A stretch of 37,788 nucleotides of DNA from an uncultured bacterium (GTDB lineage Bacteria; Bacillota; Clostridia; Oscillospirales; Acutalibacteraceae): assembly GCA_934875675.1 (NCBI GenBank), contig CAKXIK010000027.1, forward strand, positions 1-37,788. Direction: 5' to 3'. A program made the translations under genes and the position numbers. Below are positions 30,360 through 37,788 of the stretch, piece by piece (positions within the stretch are counted from its first letter, which is position 1; every line of letters starts with the position of its first letter). The notes under the pieces were generated by a model that worked only from the letters and a program-made list of their open reading frames with translations, ran no database searches and was not told where the DNA came from.

Positions 30360-33300
30360 ATGGAAGATTCGCGCGATCCGCGCTTTTCGATAGAGAACTC
30401 GGAAGATTCAAAGTTGGATGCCGATGCACAACCGGAGGACGAGAAAGAAGAAAATCCGCTGCCGGTTGATTTTTATCGTCCCACACCGGGACAGAGTGAA
30501 TATTCTTACCTGTTTGATGAGCAGGATGAAATTGATCCCTATGATTATGTGATGCAAAAGGTGCAGCAAAAAAAGAATCCGAATTCTGCGCTGCAGGAGG
30601 ATTCGCCGGCGCAACATCAGCCAAAACAACCGAGGGAGCAATTAGTCCCCAAACAACCCGAAAAATCGCAGCAGCCGTTGTCATCGCGCAAAACGGTGGA
30701 GCGTGATCTGGCGCTGGATGAACCAAAAGGTGGCGAAAAAAAGTCGTTGCGCGAATCGCTTGGAGATTTGCTGCGCCGGGTAACGAGTACTGCGCGGATC
30801 CGCAACGAATTTGTGCGTGGAGAACACGATAAATCTGATGTTGACGGAACAGAACCAGAGGTGCAGGAGGATATTGAGCAGCGTGTGAACCGATTGATTC
30901 GCAATGCAGAGCGCAAGGTGAGCGAACAAGCCGCCAAGGAGCACAAAGACAAGGATGTCAATATGCAGCAACAGGATTCAGATGAAAGTGTCGGCGGGCA
31001 GGAGACGGAAAATTTGCCGGCAGAAAAACCGGACGAAGAAGTCCCAAAACAACAGAAAGCTGCAGAAGACGAACCAAAAGATTTGTTCTTTTTGCAGCAG
31101 GATCAACCCGCAGAACCGGATCAGGCGGCAGAAGCGGAAAGACCTGATTTTCCACAGGGATACGAAGAATCAGACCTATCCGAAGAACCTCAAATGCTGG
31201 AGGAGGTGCCTGAAGCAACGGAGACACCCGAAATAGCGGAGACACCCGAAATACCGGAACAACCGCAAACATCCGCCGATCTGCAAACAGTTGAAGAAGA
31301 ACCCTCTGTGCAGCAACCGGAGGAAAAGCTACCGCTACATTCCATGCGAGAAACTGAAGTGCAGAATGAACCGGAAAACGCCTCACAGGAAGAAATAACG
31401 GAAGAACCGGAAAAATCTAAATTACAGCCGGAGCGGATGAACCATGTGCAGGTTTTGCCGGTCACAGAACCGATTCTTCGACAGGAATTTTTGCAAAGGG
31501 AGCCGAAAACAGCGCATAGTCAGCCCCATTCTATCTGTATTGAACTTGACGCGGACAACCTTTTCTCCAGTAAGGATTTGCCGGAAGTACGGCTGGATGA
31601 AGGAGAAACAGGCTGTAAAGAACTGCATATGGAGTATGCGCTCATTACGGGAAAGTCCATCAGGGAGGAAGCCATACCGGCGGCTGCAACTGCAAGGACA
31701 CGGTGGCTGCCGTTCTTAAATCGTAAAAAACAAAAGGACGCGCCCGGCATCCACCCGCAAACAGAAAAAAGCCACATGGTGGATGCGGTACATCAAAAAG
31801 AGAATTACCAAAAGACTCCGCAGACGAAAGCAACCGAAAAAAAACGGTCAGCTTCGGGTCAGCGGGAGACGGTCAGCAAGTCGGATAGAAAGAAGACCGG
31901 TGATGATCCGGATTCCCATCCCACACCGGCGGATGCAGCAAAGGCACTGCGAAAAAGGATTTCCAGAGAGGTTCGTAATGTGTTTTTGCGCTTGATTTTT
32001 GTAGGTGTGATAGCGGTCTGTCTTGCAGTGCCTGCAGTTTGTGCACGCATTGGTGTTGAATTGGGAGCGTGGTTTTCGCCCGTTCAGAATCCCAGATTTT
32101 TTGCGGCGATCAATCTGCTCGGAATTTTAATTTGTCTTGTGCTGTGCCGGTCAATGGTATTAGTCGGTCTGCTCAGTTATTTTAAAGGGCAGAAAGAAGC
32201 CGGAGCGGACTGCGCGTTTTCGATTGCGGCAATTGCATGTGCGCTGCAGGCACTGGTTGCCACAATTCGACCGGATGCACTGGCTGCGGGGGATATCTGG
32301 CTTTATGCGCCGGTTGCAGCGTTTGGATTATGTGGCAATCTCATTGGAAAACTTTGCATGATGCTGCGCACAAAAGAAAATTTTTGCGATCTTTGTGCCG
32401 TGCCGGACCGGCTCGCATTGGTTCGGTTGGAGGAAGAATCCAGAGTGCAGAAAATTGTGGATTCCGATGTGCCAGGTCGGCTCACTGTTGGAGCGGTGAA
32501 AACGGTTCCCTCGCAGGATTTTTTGCGTAATTCTCTCCAGGCTGATTTTGGAGAGCGGAATGTGGAACGGATTTTTACATTCGGATTCTTTGGCGCATTG
32601 GTGGCGGCGCTGATTACTTACTTTTCTTCACCACAGAACAACTATGACGCAGCGCTGGGTGCTTACACGGCCGTTTGCTGTATTTGTGCACCGTTTACTG
32701 CAACTTTAGCGGTTAATTTGCCGTTGCGCCGTATTTGTCGTGTGTTGCGCAAAAATGGTGTGGTTGCGGTTAATGCACAGGCGGCGGAACAATTTGGAGA
32801 GACCGGATGTGTTATTTTGCGCGATGAAGAGCTTTTTCCGGCAGATGCGGTGGTGCTTAACGGAATCAAAACCTTGAGCAGCAGCCGTGTGGATGATGCT
32901 ATTCTGGATGCTGCAGCCCTGCTTCGGGAAGCGGGCGGACCCATGAGAACTGTATTTCAGCGGGTCATCCGCGGGCAGACCGGAATTTTGCCTCAGGCGG
33001 AGCAGGTGGTTGCGGAGCCGGGTGGTTTTTCCGGTTGGGTGCAGGGCAGACGGGTGTTTGTGGGCAGCAGCGAATTGATGGCTGCACATGGAATTACACC
33101 GCCCTCGCGTGATTATGAAGCAAAGAATTGTCCGAGCGGAACCATTCCTGTTTACTTGGCACGCAGTGGAGAGCTTTCGGCACTGTTTACCGTGGAGTAT
33201 AATGCCGATCCTGTGATTTTAGATGCAGTTCAGAAGTTGGTGCAGAATGGGGCGGATATGGCAGTGCTGACTACGGACAGCAATCTTTCCGCTGCAATGG

Positions 33301-33644
33301 TTGCCGCAAAATTTGAAATTTCCGAGGAGTCCGTGACAATGGTGCCCGACACACAGGAACTGCACGAAACGGACGTGCAACCAGAGGATTTGGAGCGTCA
33401 GATTGTTGTAACAAGGTCGCCAGGGGCTCCGGTGCTGGTTGCGGCTTCCTGCTGTATTGGTGCAAAGGCTACGTTTCAGCTTGCAGTGCTGCTGCAAATG
33501 GTCGGGATTCTGCTGGGGCTTGCGCTCGTATTTGTTTTTTCCGCCGCAGGCAGCATTGCACAGATTGGTGTGACAGAAATGATCGTCTTTCAAACCTTCT
33601 GGATGCTGGCGTGTCTCGTCATTCCGGCAGTAAAACGATTCTGA
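30360..33644 (+). CDS. P1-type ATPase-like membrane pseudoenzyme with long acidic N-terminus
   Basis: This protein has 1094 residues. Residues 1-535 are hydrophilic, rich in Glu, Pro, Gln and Lys, and probably disordered. Hydrophobic helices near 541-565, 579-608, 615-636, 645-667, 740-757, 768-788, 1035-1062 and 1073-1094 give the 4+2+2 order of P1-type heavy-metal ATPases. The loop after helix 6 aligns with a P/N domain, but the catalytic motifs are changed. CPC is CAP. DKTGTLT is replaced by RDEELFP (Arg821, Asp822). The HP motif reads GP near 860. TGD reads TTD at 971-973. GDGxND is absent. The loop after helix 4 is only about 70 residues and has no TGE. Ion pumping is therefore unlikely; a receptor, scaffold or regulatory role is inferred. 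The ATG at 30360 follows AAAGGAATGG. Confidence 0.75.
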   Translation: MEDSRDPRFSIENSEDSKLDADAQPEDEKEENPLPVDFYRPTPGQSEYSYLFDEQDEIDPYDYVMQKVQQKKNPNSALQEDSPAQHQPKQPREQLVPKQPEKSQQPLSSRKTVERDLALDEPKGGEKKSLRESLGDLLRRVTSTARIRNEFVRGEHDKSDVDGTEPEVQEDIEQRVNRLIRNAERKVSEQAAKEHKDKDVNMQQQDSDESVGGQETENLPAEKPDEEVPKQQKAAEDEPKDLFFLQQDQPAEPDQAAEAERPDFPQGYEESDLSEEPQMLEEVPEATETPEIAETPEIPEQPQTSADLQTVEEEPSVQQPEEKLPLHSMRETEVQNEPENASQEEITEEPEKSKLQPERMNHVQVLPVTEPILRQEFLQREPKTAHSQPHSICIELDADNLFSSKDLPEVRLDEGETGCKELHMEYALITGKSIREEAIPAAATARTRWLPFLNRKKQKDAPGIHPQTEKSHMVDAVHQKENYQKTPQTKATEKKRSASGQRETVSKSDRKKTGDDPDSHPTPADAAKALRKRISREVRNVFLRLIFVGVIAVCLAVPAVCARIGVELGAWFSPVQNPRFFAAINLLGILICLVLCRSMVLVGLLSYFKGQKEAGADCAFSIAAIACALQALVATIRPDALAAGDIWLYAPVAAFGLCGNLIGKLCMMLRTKENFCDLCAVPDRLALVRLEEESRVQKIVDSDVPGRLTVGAVKTVPSQDFLRNSLQADFGERNVERIFTFGFFGALVAALITYFSSPQNNYDAALGAYTAVCCICAPFTATLAVNLPLRRICRVLRKNGVVAVNAQAAEQFGETGCVILRDEELFPADAVVLNGIKTLSSSRVDDAILDAAALLREAGGPMRTVFQRVIRGQTGILPQAEQVVAEPGGFSGWVQGRRVFVGSSELMAAHGITPPSRDYEAKNCPSGTIPVYLARSGELSALFTVEYNADPVILDAVQKLVQNGADMAVLTTDSNLSAAMVAAKFEISEESVTMVPDTQELHETDVQPEDLERQIVVTRSPGAPVLVAASCCIGAKATFQLAVLLQMVGILLGLALVFVFSAAGSIAQIGVTEMIVFQTFWMLACLVIPAVKRF
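31220..31255 (+). repeat. Tandem 18-bp duplication in the disordered region
   Basis: Two 18-bp units, GGAGACACCCGAAATAGC and GGAGACACCCGAAATACC, differ by one base. They encode the ETPEIA/ETPEIP repeat of the acidic N-terminal region. This points to recent expansion by slippage. Confidence 0.85.
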
Positions 33645-33750
33645 ACCCAATTGGCAAAGAATGCACATCATTGGAAAAACCATATTAAAACGCTGCTTGT
33701 GTTTTTGTGTGATTTTCATTTTAAATTCATATAATTCGTCATATTTCACA

Positions 33751-33790
33751 AATAGCCTTGCATATTATCGTAATGCAAGGCTATTTTTTT
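33751..33790 (+). terminator. Terminator after the ATPase-like gene
   Basis: A perfect 13-bp stem (33751-33763 with 33773-33785) is followed by T7ATTTTTT. It separates this gene from the EF-G-like gene. Confidence 0.92.
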
Positions 33791-33808
33791 ATTTTTTCAG
33801 AAAAGTGA

Positions 33809-33837
33809 TTGAAATATCATAGCAAAGAAGCTATAAT
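33809..33837 (+). promoter_or_regulatory. Promoter of the EF-G-like gene
   Basis: TTGAAA (33809-33814), 17 bases and TATAAT (33832-33837). The start point would lie near 33844, so the leader to the TTG start at 34042 is about 200 bases long. Confidence 0.8.
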
Positions 33838-33850
33838 TTATTTAACAATT

Positions 33851-33879
33851 GATTGTAATTTTAAATAATAATTACAATC
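33851..33879 (+). promoter_or_regulatory. Perfect inverted repeat at the start of the EF-G-like leader
   Basis: GATTGTAATT (33851-33860) and AATTACAATC (33870-33879) flank nine bases and begin about 7 bases after the predicted start point. This is the position of a repressor operator, but it could also be a 5' stem-loop that protects the mRNA. Confidence 0.55.
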
Positions 33880-34041
33880 ATCATGCATGGTGTAAATTCA
33901 AGCGGTTTGTTTCCGCCTGCACCGTGTAATACGGATCCGGGAATGGGAATTTAAATTTGTATAGAAAATGCTTTTCCAAAACAGGATTCGTATTGGTACG
34001 CCGGTTTTCTTGGCGCCATATTAGAAAGGAGTTTACGAACG

Positions 34042-36114
34042 TTGAAACAGTACGAAGCGAAAAACATCAAAAATATCGCCCTTGCAGGCCATGCCGGTTC
34101 AGGAAAGACTTCTTTGGCAGAAGCATTGTTGTTCTTGGCAGGTGCAACCGACCGTTTGGGTAAGGTTGCGGACGGAAATACCGTTTGCGATTTTGATCCG
34201 GAAGAAGTTAAGCGCAAAGCTACCGTAGCAACGGCAGTTGCTCCTCTGGAATGGAAGAACGATAAAATCAATCTGCTGGACACGCCCGGCTTGTTTGATT
34301 TTGCGGAAGGTATGTGCGAAGGAATCCGCGCTGCAGAAACGGTTCTCATCAATATCTCCGGCAAATCTGGTGTGGCGGTTGGAACCGAAAAGGCATTTGA
34401 AGCGGCCAACGAACGCAATGCGGCAAAGTTCTTCTTTGTGAATAAGCTTGATTCGGATCATGCAGATTTTTATAAAGTTTTTGAGGAGCTGAAGACGCAG
34501 TTTGGTCCTGCAGTTTGTCCGGTTGTGGTGCCATTTGTACAGGAACACAAGGTTCAGTGCTATGTCAACATGCTCGAATATAAGGCATATGCTTATGAAA
34601 ACGGAAAACCCTCCGAGGTGGCAATTCCGGATATGGGGGCACGATTAGACGGTTTGCGCACGGCGATTAATGAAGCAGTTGCGGAAACAAGTGATGAAGC
34701 ATTTGAAAAATATTTTTCCGGAGAAACCTTTACGCCCGAAGAGCTTATTGTTGGGCTGAGTACCGGTGTGCGCAATGGTACCGTTTATCCCGTGTTTTGC
34801 GGTGCATCGCAGTCAATGCAGGCAATTGACCAGCTGATTAACGGATTGGCATGGCTTGCTCCCACGGCTGAGGCCAAGGCGGGCGAAACCGCAACCATCG
34901 GTGATGATGTGCAGGAAGTCGCCGTGGACGCATCCGCGCCCACCGCAGCACTGATTTTTAAAACCGTAGCAGATCCGTTTGTTGGAAAGCTTTCTTATTT
35001 TAAAGTCATCCGCGGCAAACTGTCACCAGATCAACCGCTGCTTAATATGCGCACCGGGACTACAGATAAAATCGGAAAAACGCTCTTTATCCGCGGCAAG
35101 AAGCAAGAGGATGCGCCGTTTATTTCTGCAGGAGATATTGGCGCCGTGGCAAAATTGGCACAGGCAAAAACGGGAGACACGCTTTGTGCCCCCGATCACC
35201 CGCTTACTTTGATAGGAATGGATCCGCCCAAACCATCGCTTTCCATGGCAGTAAAGCCGAAAAATAAGGGTGATGAGGAAAAAATTGCGCAGGGAATCCT
35301 GCGATTGATGGAAGAGGATCCCACAATCCGTTTTGAAAATAACGCGGAAACACACCAGATGATTCTTTACGGCCTTGGCGAGCAGCATCTGGATGTGATC
35401 GCGTCAAGACTCAAGGCGAAGTTTGGGGTGGAAGTCAAGCTGGAAGCCCCGCGCGTGGCATATCGTGAAACCATTCGCAAAAAGGTGCAAGTACAGGGGC
35501 GCCATAAGAAGCAGACGGGCGGTCACGGTCAATTCGGCGATGTGTGGATTGAGTTTGAACCGTGCGAAAGCGAAACGATGGAGTTTGGTGAGCGTGTGGT
35601 TGGCGGTTCCGTGCCGCGGGGATTCTTCCCTGCGGTGGAAAAAGGACTGCGCGAATGCATTCTCAAAGGACCGCTGGCAGGATATCCGGTTGTCGGTCTG
35701 CGTGCAACCCTCTATGATGGCTCTTACCATCCCGTTGACTCCAGCGAAATGTCATTTAAAATGGCAGCTGCGTTGGCGTATAAGGCTGGAATGCCGATTG
35801 CAAATCCGGTTTTACTTGAACCAATCGGCACCTTGCAGGTGGATGCACCCGATGATAACATGGGAGATGTGATGGGCGAAATTAATAAGCGCCGAGGTCG
35901 CGTTCTTGGCATGAACCCCGGCAAGCCGGGGCGTCAGGTAATTGAAGCCGAAGTGCCAATGGCAGAAATGTCCGATTTTACAACCTTTATCCGGCAGGCA
36001 ACGCAGGGACGCGGCAGTTACTCGTTTGTGTTCACGCGTTACGAAGAAGCGCCGCCTATGGTTGCCCAAAAGGTGATTGAACAAGCTAAACAGGAGGAAA
36101 ATCCGGAAAGCTGA
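34042..36114 (+). CDS. Elongation factor G-like translational GTPase (EF-G2/FusA2 type)
   Basis: This 690-residue cytoplasmic GTPase has the EF-G domain order. G1 is GHAGSGKT (16-23), G3 is DTPG (80-83) and G4 is NKLD (134-137). A beta-barrel domain II and the EF-G III-V domains follow, the last including GRHKKQTGGHGQFGD and GPLAGYPVVGLRATLYDGSY. The canonical DTPGH is DTPGL here, so the catalytic histidine is missing, and the G2 loop is atypical (KRKATVATA). These traits mark the EF-G-like paralogues whose ribosome role is unclear. A TTG start at 34042 follows AGAAAGGAG. It has its own promoter, a leader palindrome and a terminator; no str operon genes are nearby. Confidence 0.93.
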   Translation: MKQYEAKNIKNIALAGHAGSGKTSLAEALLFLAGATDRLGKVADGNTVCDFDPEEVKRKATVATAVAPLEWKNDKINLLDTPGLFDFAEGMCEGIRAAETVLINISGKSGVAVGTEKAFEAANERNAAKFFFVNKLDSDHADFYKVFEELKTQFGPAVCPVVVPFVQEHKVQCYVNMLEYKAYAYENGKPSEVAIPDMGARLDGLRTAINEAVAETSDEAFEKYFSGETFTPEELIVGLSTGVRNGTVYPVFCGASQSMQAIDQLINGLAWLAPTAEAKAGETATIGDDVQEVAVDASAPTAALIFKTVADPFVGKLSYFKVIRGKLSPDQPLLNMRTGTTDKIGKTLFIRGKKQEDAPFISAGDIGAVAKLAQAKTGDTLCAPDHPLTLIGMDPPKPSLSMAVKPKNKGDEEKIAQGILRLMEEDPTIRFENNAETHQMILYGLGEQHLDVIASRLKAKFGVEVKLEAPRVAYRETIRKKVQVQGRHKKQTGGHGQFGDVWIEFEPCESETMEFGERVVGGSVPRGFFPAVEKGLRECILKGPLAGYPVVGLRATLYDGSYHPVDSSEMSFKMAAALAYKAGMPIANPVLLEPIGTLQVDAPDDNMGDVMGEINKRRGRVLGMNPGKPGRQVIEAEVPMAEMSDFTTFIRQATQGRGSYSFVFTRYEEAPPMVAQKVIEQAKQEENPES

Positions 36115-36151
36115 TTGGGCTGGTTTGATCAGTTTTGTCAGATAAAATTAG

Positions 36152-36196
36152 CAAAGCACGGATCCGTACTGCAAACGGTATGGATCTGTGCTTTTT
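36152..36196 (+). terminator. Terminator after the EF-G-like gene
   Basis: AAAGCACGGATCC (36153-36165) pairs with GGATCTGTGCTTT (36182-36194) with one G-T pair, and T's continue to 36196. Confidence 0.85.
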
Positions 36197-36216
36197 CTGT
36201 TTCTTGTCGGTTTCGG

Positions 36217-36245
36217 TTGTCAAGTGCACGGTAATTCGTTATAAT
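36217..36245 (+). promoter_or_regulatory. Promoter of the ketopantoate-reductase-like gene
   Basis: TTGTCA (36217-36222), 17 bases and TATAAT (36240-36245). An ATCAAAT/ATTTGAT inverted repeat (36253-36259 and 36280-36286) lies in the 130-base leader. Confidence 0.75.
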
Positions 36246-36382
36246 AGAAATAATCAAATTCGGCAATTGGGGTTAGCAGATTTGATCAAAGATAAGCGGA
36301 GAACTCAGCAGAAAGAAATGGATATTATGCCGTTTTGAATTCAAGATTATGATAAAAACGGTAACATGAAAGGGAAAACAAA

Positions 36383-37390
36383 ATGAGAATTGCAATATAC
36401 GGCGCAGGCTCTCTTGGTACAGTACTCGGTGCTTATTTGACGAAAAACCAGCAACCGGTAGACCTTGTGAATCACAATCGTGCTCATGTGGAAGCTCTGA
36501 ACACGGACGGGGCACACATTTGCGGTACCGTGACCATGGATGTGCCGGTTACTGCATTGACACCCGAGCAGATGACCGGCGAATACGATGTGATTTTTCT
36601 TTTGACCAAACAGCGTGAAAATAGAGAAACCGCTCAATTTTTAAAGCCGTTTCTGGGTAGTGACGGCGTGCTGTGCACGCTTCAGAATGGATTGCCCGAG
36701 CCAGTGTTGGCGGAGGTTTTGGGCGAAAACCGTGTGCTTGGCTGTACGGTTGCCTGGGGAGCAACATTGCTTGGGCCGGGCAGAGCGGAGCTGACCAGTG
36801 AACCAGACGCACTGTCATTTGGTTTGGGAAGTTCAGGAAGAATTCCCCCTGCCAAGCTGGATCAGGTGAAAAGTGTATTGGAAAAAATGTGCCCGGTTGC
36901 GGTGGAACCAAACTTTGCGGGTGTGCGATGGTCAAAACTTCTGATTAATGCCGCGTTCAGCGGAATGAGCACCGTGTTGGGCGGCACCTTTGGCGAGGCG
37001 GCTCAGCCGAGGGATTCCCGAATCTGTGTGCAGCATTTGATTAAGGAATGTATCGATGTTGCCTCGGCATCGGGCGTAAAAATTGAACCCGTACAGGGAA
37101 AGGATATTGTTCGGTTGCTCAACTACAAAAATCCCGTGAAGAAGAAATTTTCTTTTGCAATTATTCCGATTGCGATCAAAAAGCACGCTGCGCTGAAAGC
37201 GAGCATGTTGCAGGACCTGGAAAAAGGTAAGCTCACAGAAGTGGATTCTATCAATGGTGCAGTCTGTGCAGCAGGAAAAGCAGCAGGTGTCGCAACACCG
37301 TTCAACGACACAGTTGTTCGTTTAATTCATGAGATGGAACAAGGAACACGCAAGCCCGGAAGAGAAAACCTGCAAGAGTTTTTTGCGTGA
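36383..37390 (+). CDS. Ketopantoate reductase family protein (2-dehydropantoate 2-reductase-like)
   Basis: This 335-residue cytosolic NAD(P)H-dependent dehydrogenase would reduce 2-dehydropantoate to pantoate (CoA pathway) if orthologous to PanE. The N-terminal Rossmann turn is YGAGSLGTVLGAYL. TLQNGLPEP supplies the family Asn/Gly segment, KLLINAAFSGMSTVLG carries the catalytic Lys/Asn, and KASMLQDLEKGKLTEVDSIN is the C-terminal substrate motif. The family also includes paralogues acting on other 2-oxo acids, and no pantothenate genes are next to it, so the substrate is tentative. The ATG at 36383 follows AAAGGGAAAAC. It has its own promoter. Confidence 0.88.
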   Translation: MRIAIYGAGSLGTVLGAYLTKNQQPVDLVNHNRAHVEALNTDGAHICGTVTMDVPVTALTPEQMTGEYDVIFLLTKQRENRETAQFLKPFLGSDGVLCTLQNGLPEPVLAEVLGENRVLGCTVAWGATLLGPGRAELTSEPDALSFGLGSSGRIPPAKLDQVKSVLEKMCPVAVEPNFAGVRWSKLLINAAFSGMSTVLGGTFGEAAQPRDSRICVQHLIKECIDVASASGVKIEPVQGKDIVRLLNYKNPVKKKFSFAIIPIAIKKHAALKASMLQDLEKGKLTEVDSINGAVCAAGKAAGVATPFNDTVVRLIHEMEQGTRKPGRENLQEFFA

Positions 37391-37417
37391 GTCAGTCTGC
37401 AGTATGTCATAAAATTG

Positions 37418-37454
37418 GTTACAGAAAAGTTACAAATAGTTACAATCTTGTAAC
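37418..37454 (+). promoter_or_regulatory. GTTACA direct repeats and palindrome
   Basis: GTTACA occurs at 37418, 37429 and 37439, spaced 11 and 10 bases, about one helix turn. The third is part of a palindrome GTTACAA-TC-TTGTAAC (37439-37454). A TATGAT box lies at 37483. This looks like a multi-site operator upstream of the next small gene. Confidence 0.5.
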
Positions 37455-37519
37455 AAACATATACAAGCGTGTTGTTTCATGGTATGATTAATCTATCAAA
37501 TAACAGGAGGTATCATGAA

Positions 37520-37636
37520 ATGACGAAAAAATTGTTCCGGGTTGCGATGCCCTATTTGTTTATTGGTCTTTTGTTGTTGGGAGCAGCGGTTGCATTAATG
37601 ATACCGACTGTTGGTACGCTTCCCTTTATTGCATAA
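37520..37636 (+). CDS. Small single-pass membrane peptide (38 residues)
   Basis: The ATG at 37520 lies nine bases after AGGAGG; the nearer ATG at 37515 would stop after two codons and overlap it. The peptide has a basic start (MTKKLFR), then a hydrophobic helix (about 10-29, PYLFIGLLLLGAAVALMIP) and a short tail. I recognise no family. The strong ribosome site and the well-ordered repeats upstream support it being a real gene; its small size argues for caution. The 152 bases after it to the window end contain nothing I can name. Confidence 0.55.
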   Translation: MTKKLFRVAMPYLFIGLLLLGAAVALMIPTVGTLPFIA

Positions 37637-37788
37637 GGATCACTTTTTCAGTTCCGGCGTGCTTTCTTCCCGCAGTCAGAAGTAAAGTGCGCAAAAGCCT
37701 GTCGTGGATTCTGACCCGCTGTAGCAAAAATAGACAGTAAAAAGAAAAGCATATCGTAGAATATCGAAATATTATGCCGTCTGGCTTC

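Noticed and set aside
30360..33644. A working copper or zinc exporting ATPase
   Set aside because: The phosphorylation Asp-Lys-Thr-Gly, TGE and GDGxND motifs are all absent, so transport by ATP hydrolysis is not supported.
36267..36338. A 23-codon frame before the ketopantoate-reductase-like gene
   Set aside because: No ribosome site precedes its TTG and the peptide shows nothing distinctive.

Overview
The window looks like a chromosomal segment of a low-to-moderate GC Clostridia, most like the Oscillospiraceae/Ruminococcaceae. The reasons are pyruvate,phosphate dikinase, the small families DUF3842, DUF6062 and DUF6512, a YesMN/LplBC-type sugar uptake cassette, the clostridial order prs-pth-mfd-PrsA-like, strong GGAGG ribosome sites with many TTG/GTG starts, and sigma-A promoters of the TTGACA-17-TATAAT type. 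No rRNA, tRNA, CRISPR array, insertion sequence or complete prophage was seen.

Layout. 1-7.8 kb: a divergent carbohydrate uptake locus. A lipoprotein solute-binding protein and two LplB/LplC-type permeases lie on the minus strand. A YesN-type response regulator and a YesM-type histidine kinase lie on the plus strand. No ATPase gene is present, as is usual for this family, which borrows a shared one. 7.8-10.6 kb: ppdK on the minus strand, ending at a terminator shared with the kinase. 10.7-19.8 kb: a plus-strand housekeeping run: prs behind an attenuator-like leader with a small ORF, pth, a glycerophosphodiester phosphodiesterase inserted ahead of mfd, mfd, a PrsA/SurA-like lipoprotein, a PAP2 phosphatase and a Nudix hydrolase. 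19.86-20.66 kb: a small AT-rich cassette (an XRE repressor divergent from a 77-residue protein, with a palindromic operator between them) bracketed by two near-identical 65-bp terminator repeats. 20.7-27 kb: galT class II (minus), dusB (plus), an ECF-type membrane S component behind a terminator-bearing leader, then minus-strand hotdog thioesterase, DUF3842, hisC and an Ogg-type DNA glycosylase. 27.1-29.1 kb: DUF6062, a segment with DnaA-box-like repeats, a small membrane protein and DUF6512. 29.4-33.8 kb: rlmB, then a 1094-residue membrane protein that has the P1-type ATPase layout but lacks every catalytic motif. 34-37.8 kb: an EF-G-like GTPase, a ketopantoate-reductase-like enzyme and a 38-residue membrane peptide.

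The most unusual content is the apparent pseudo-P-type ATPase with a long acidic disordered N-terminus (30360-33644). Next come the terminator-flanked XRE cassette, the prs leader, a recurring leader motif just before several start codons, the DnaA-box-like cluster near 27.9 kb and an unassigned attenuator leader near 23.4 kb. All assignments come from reading the sequence; no database search or folding program was run.
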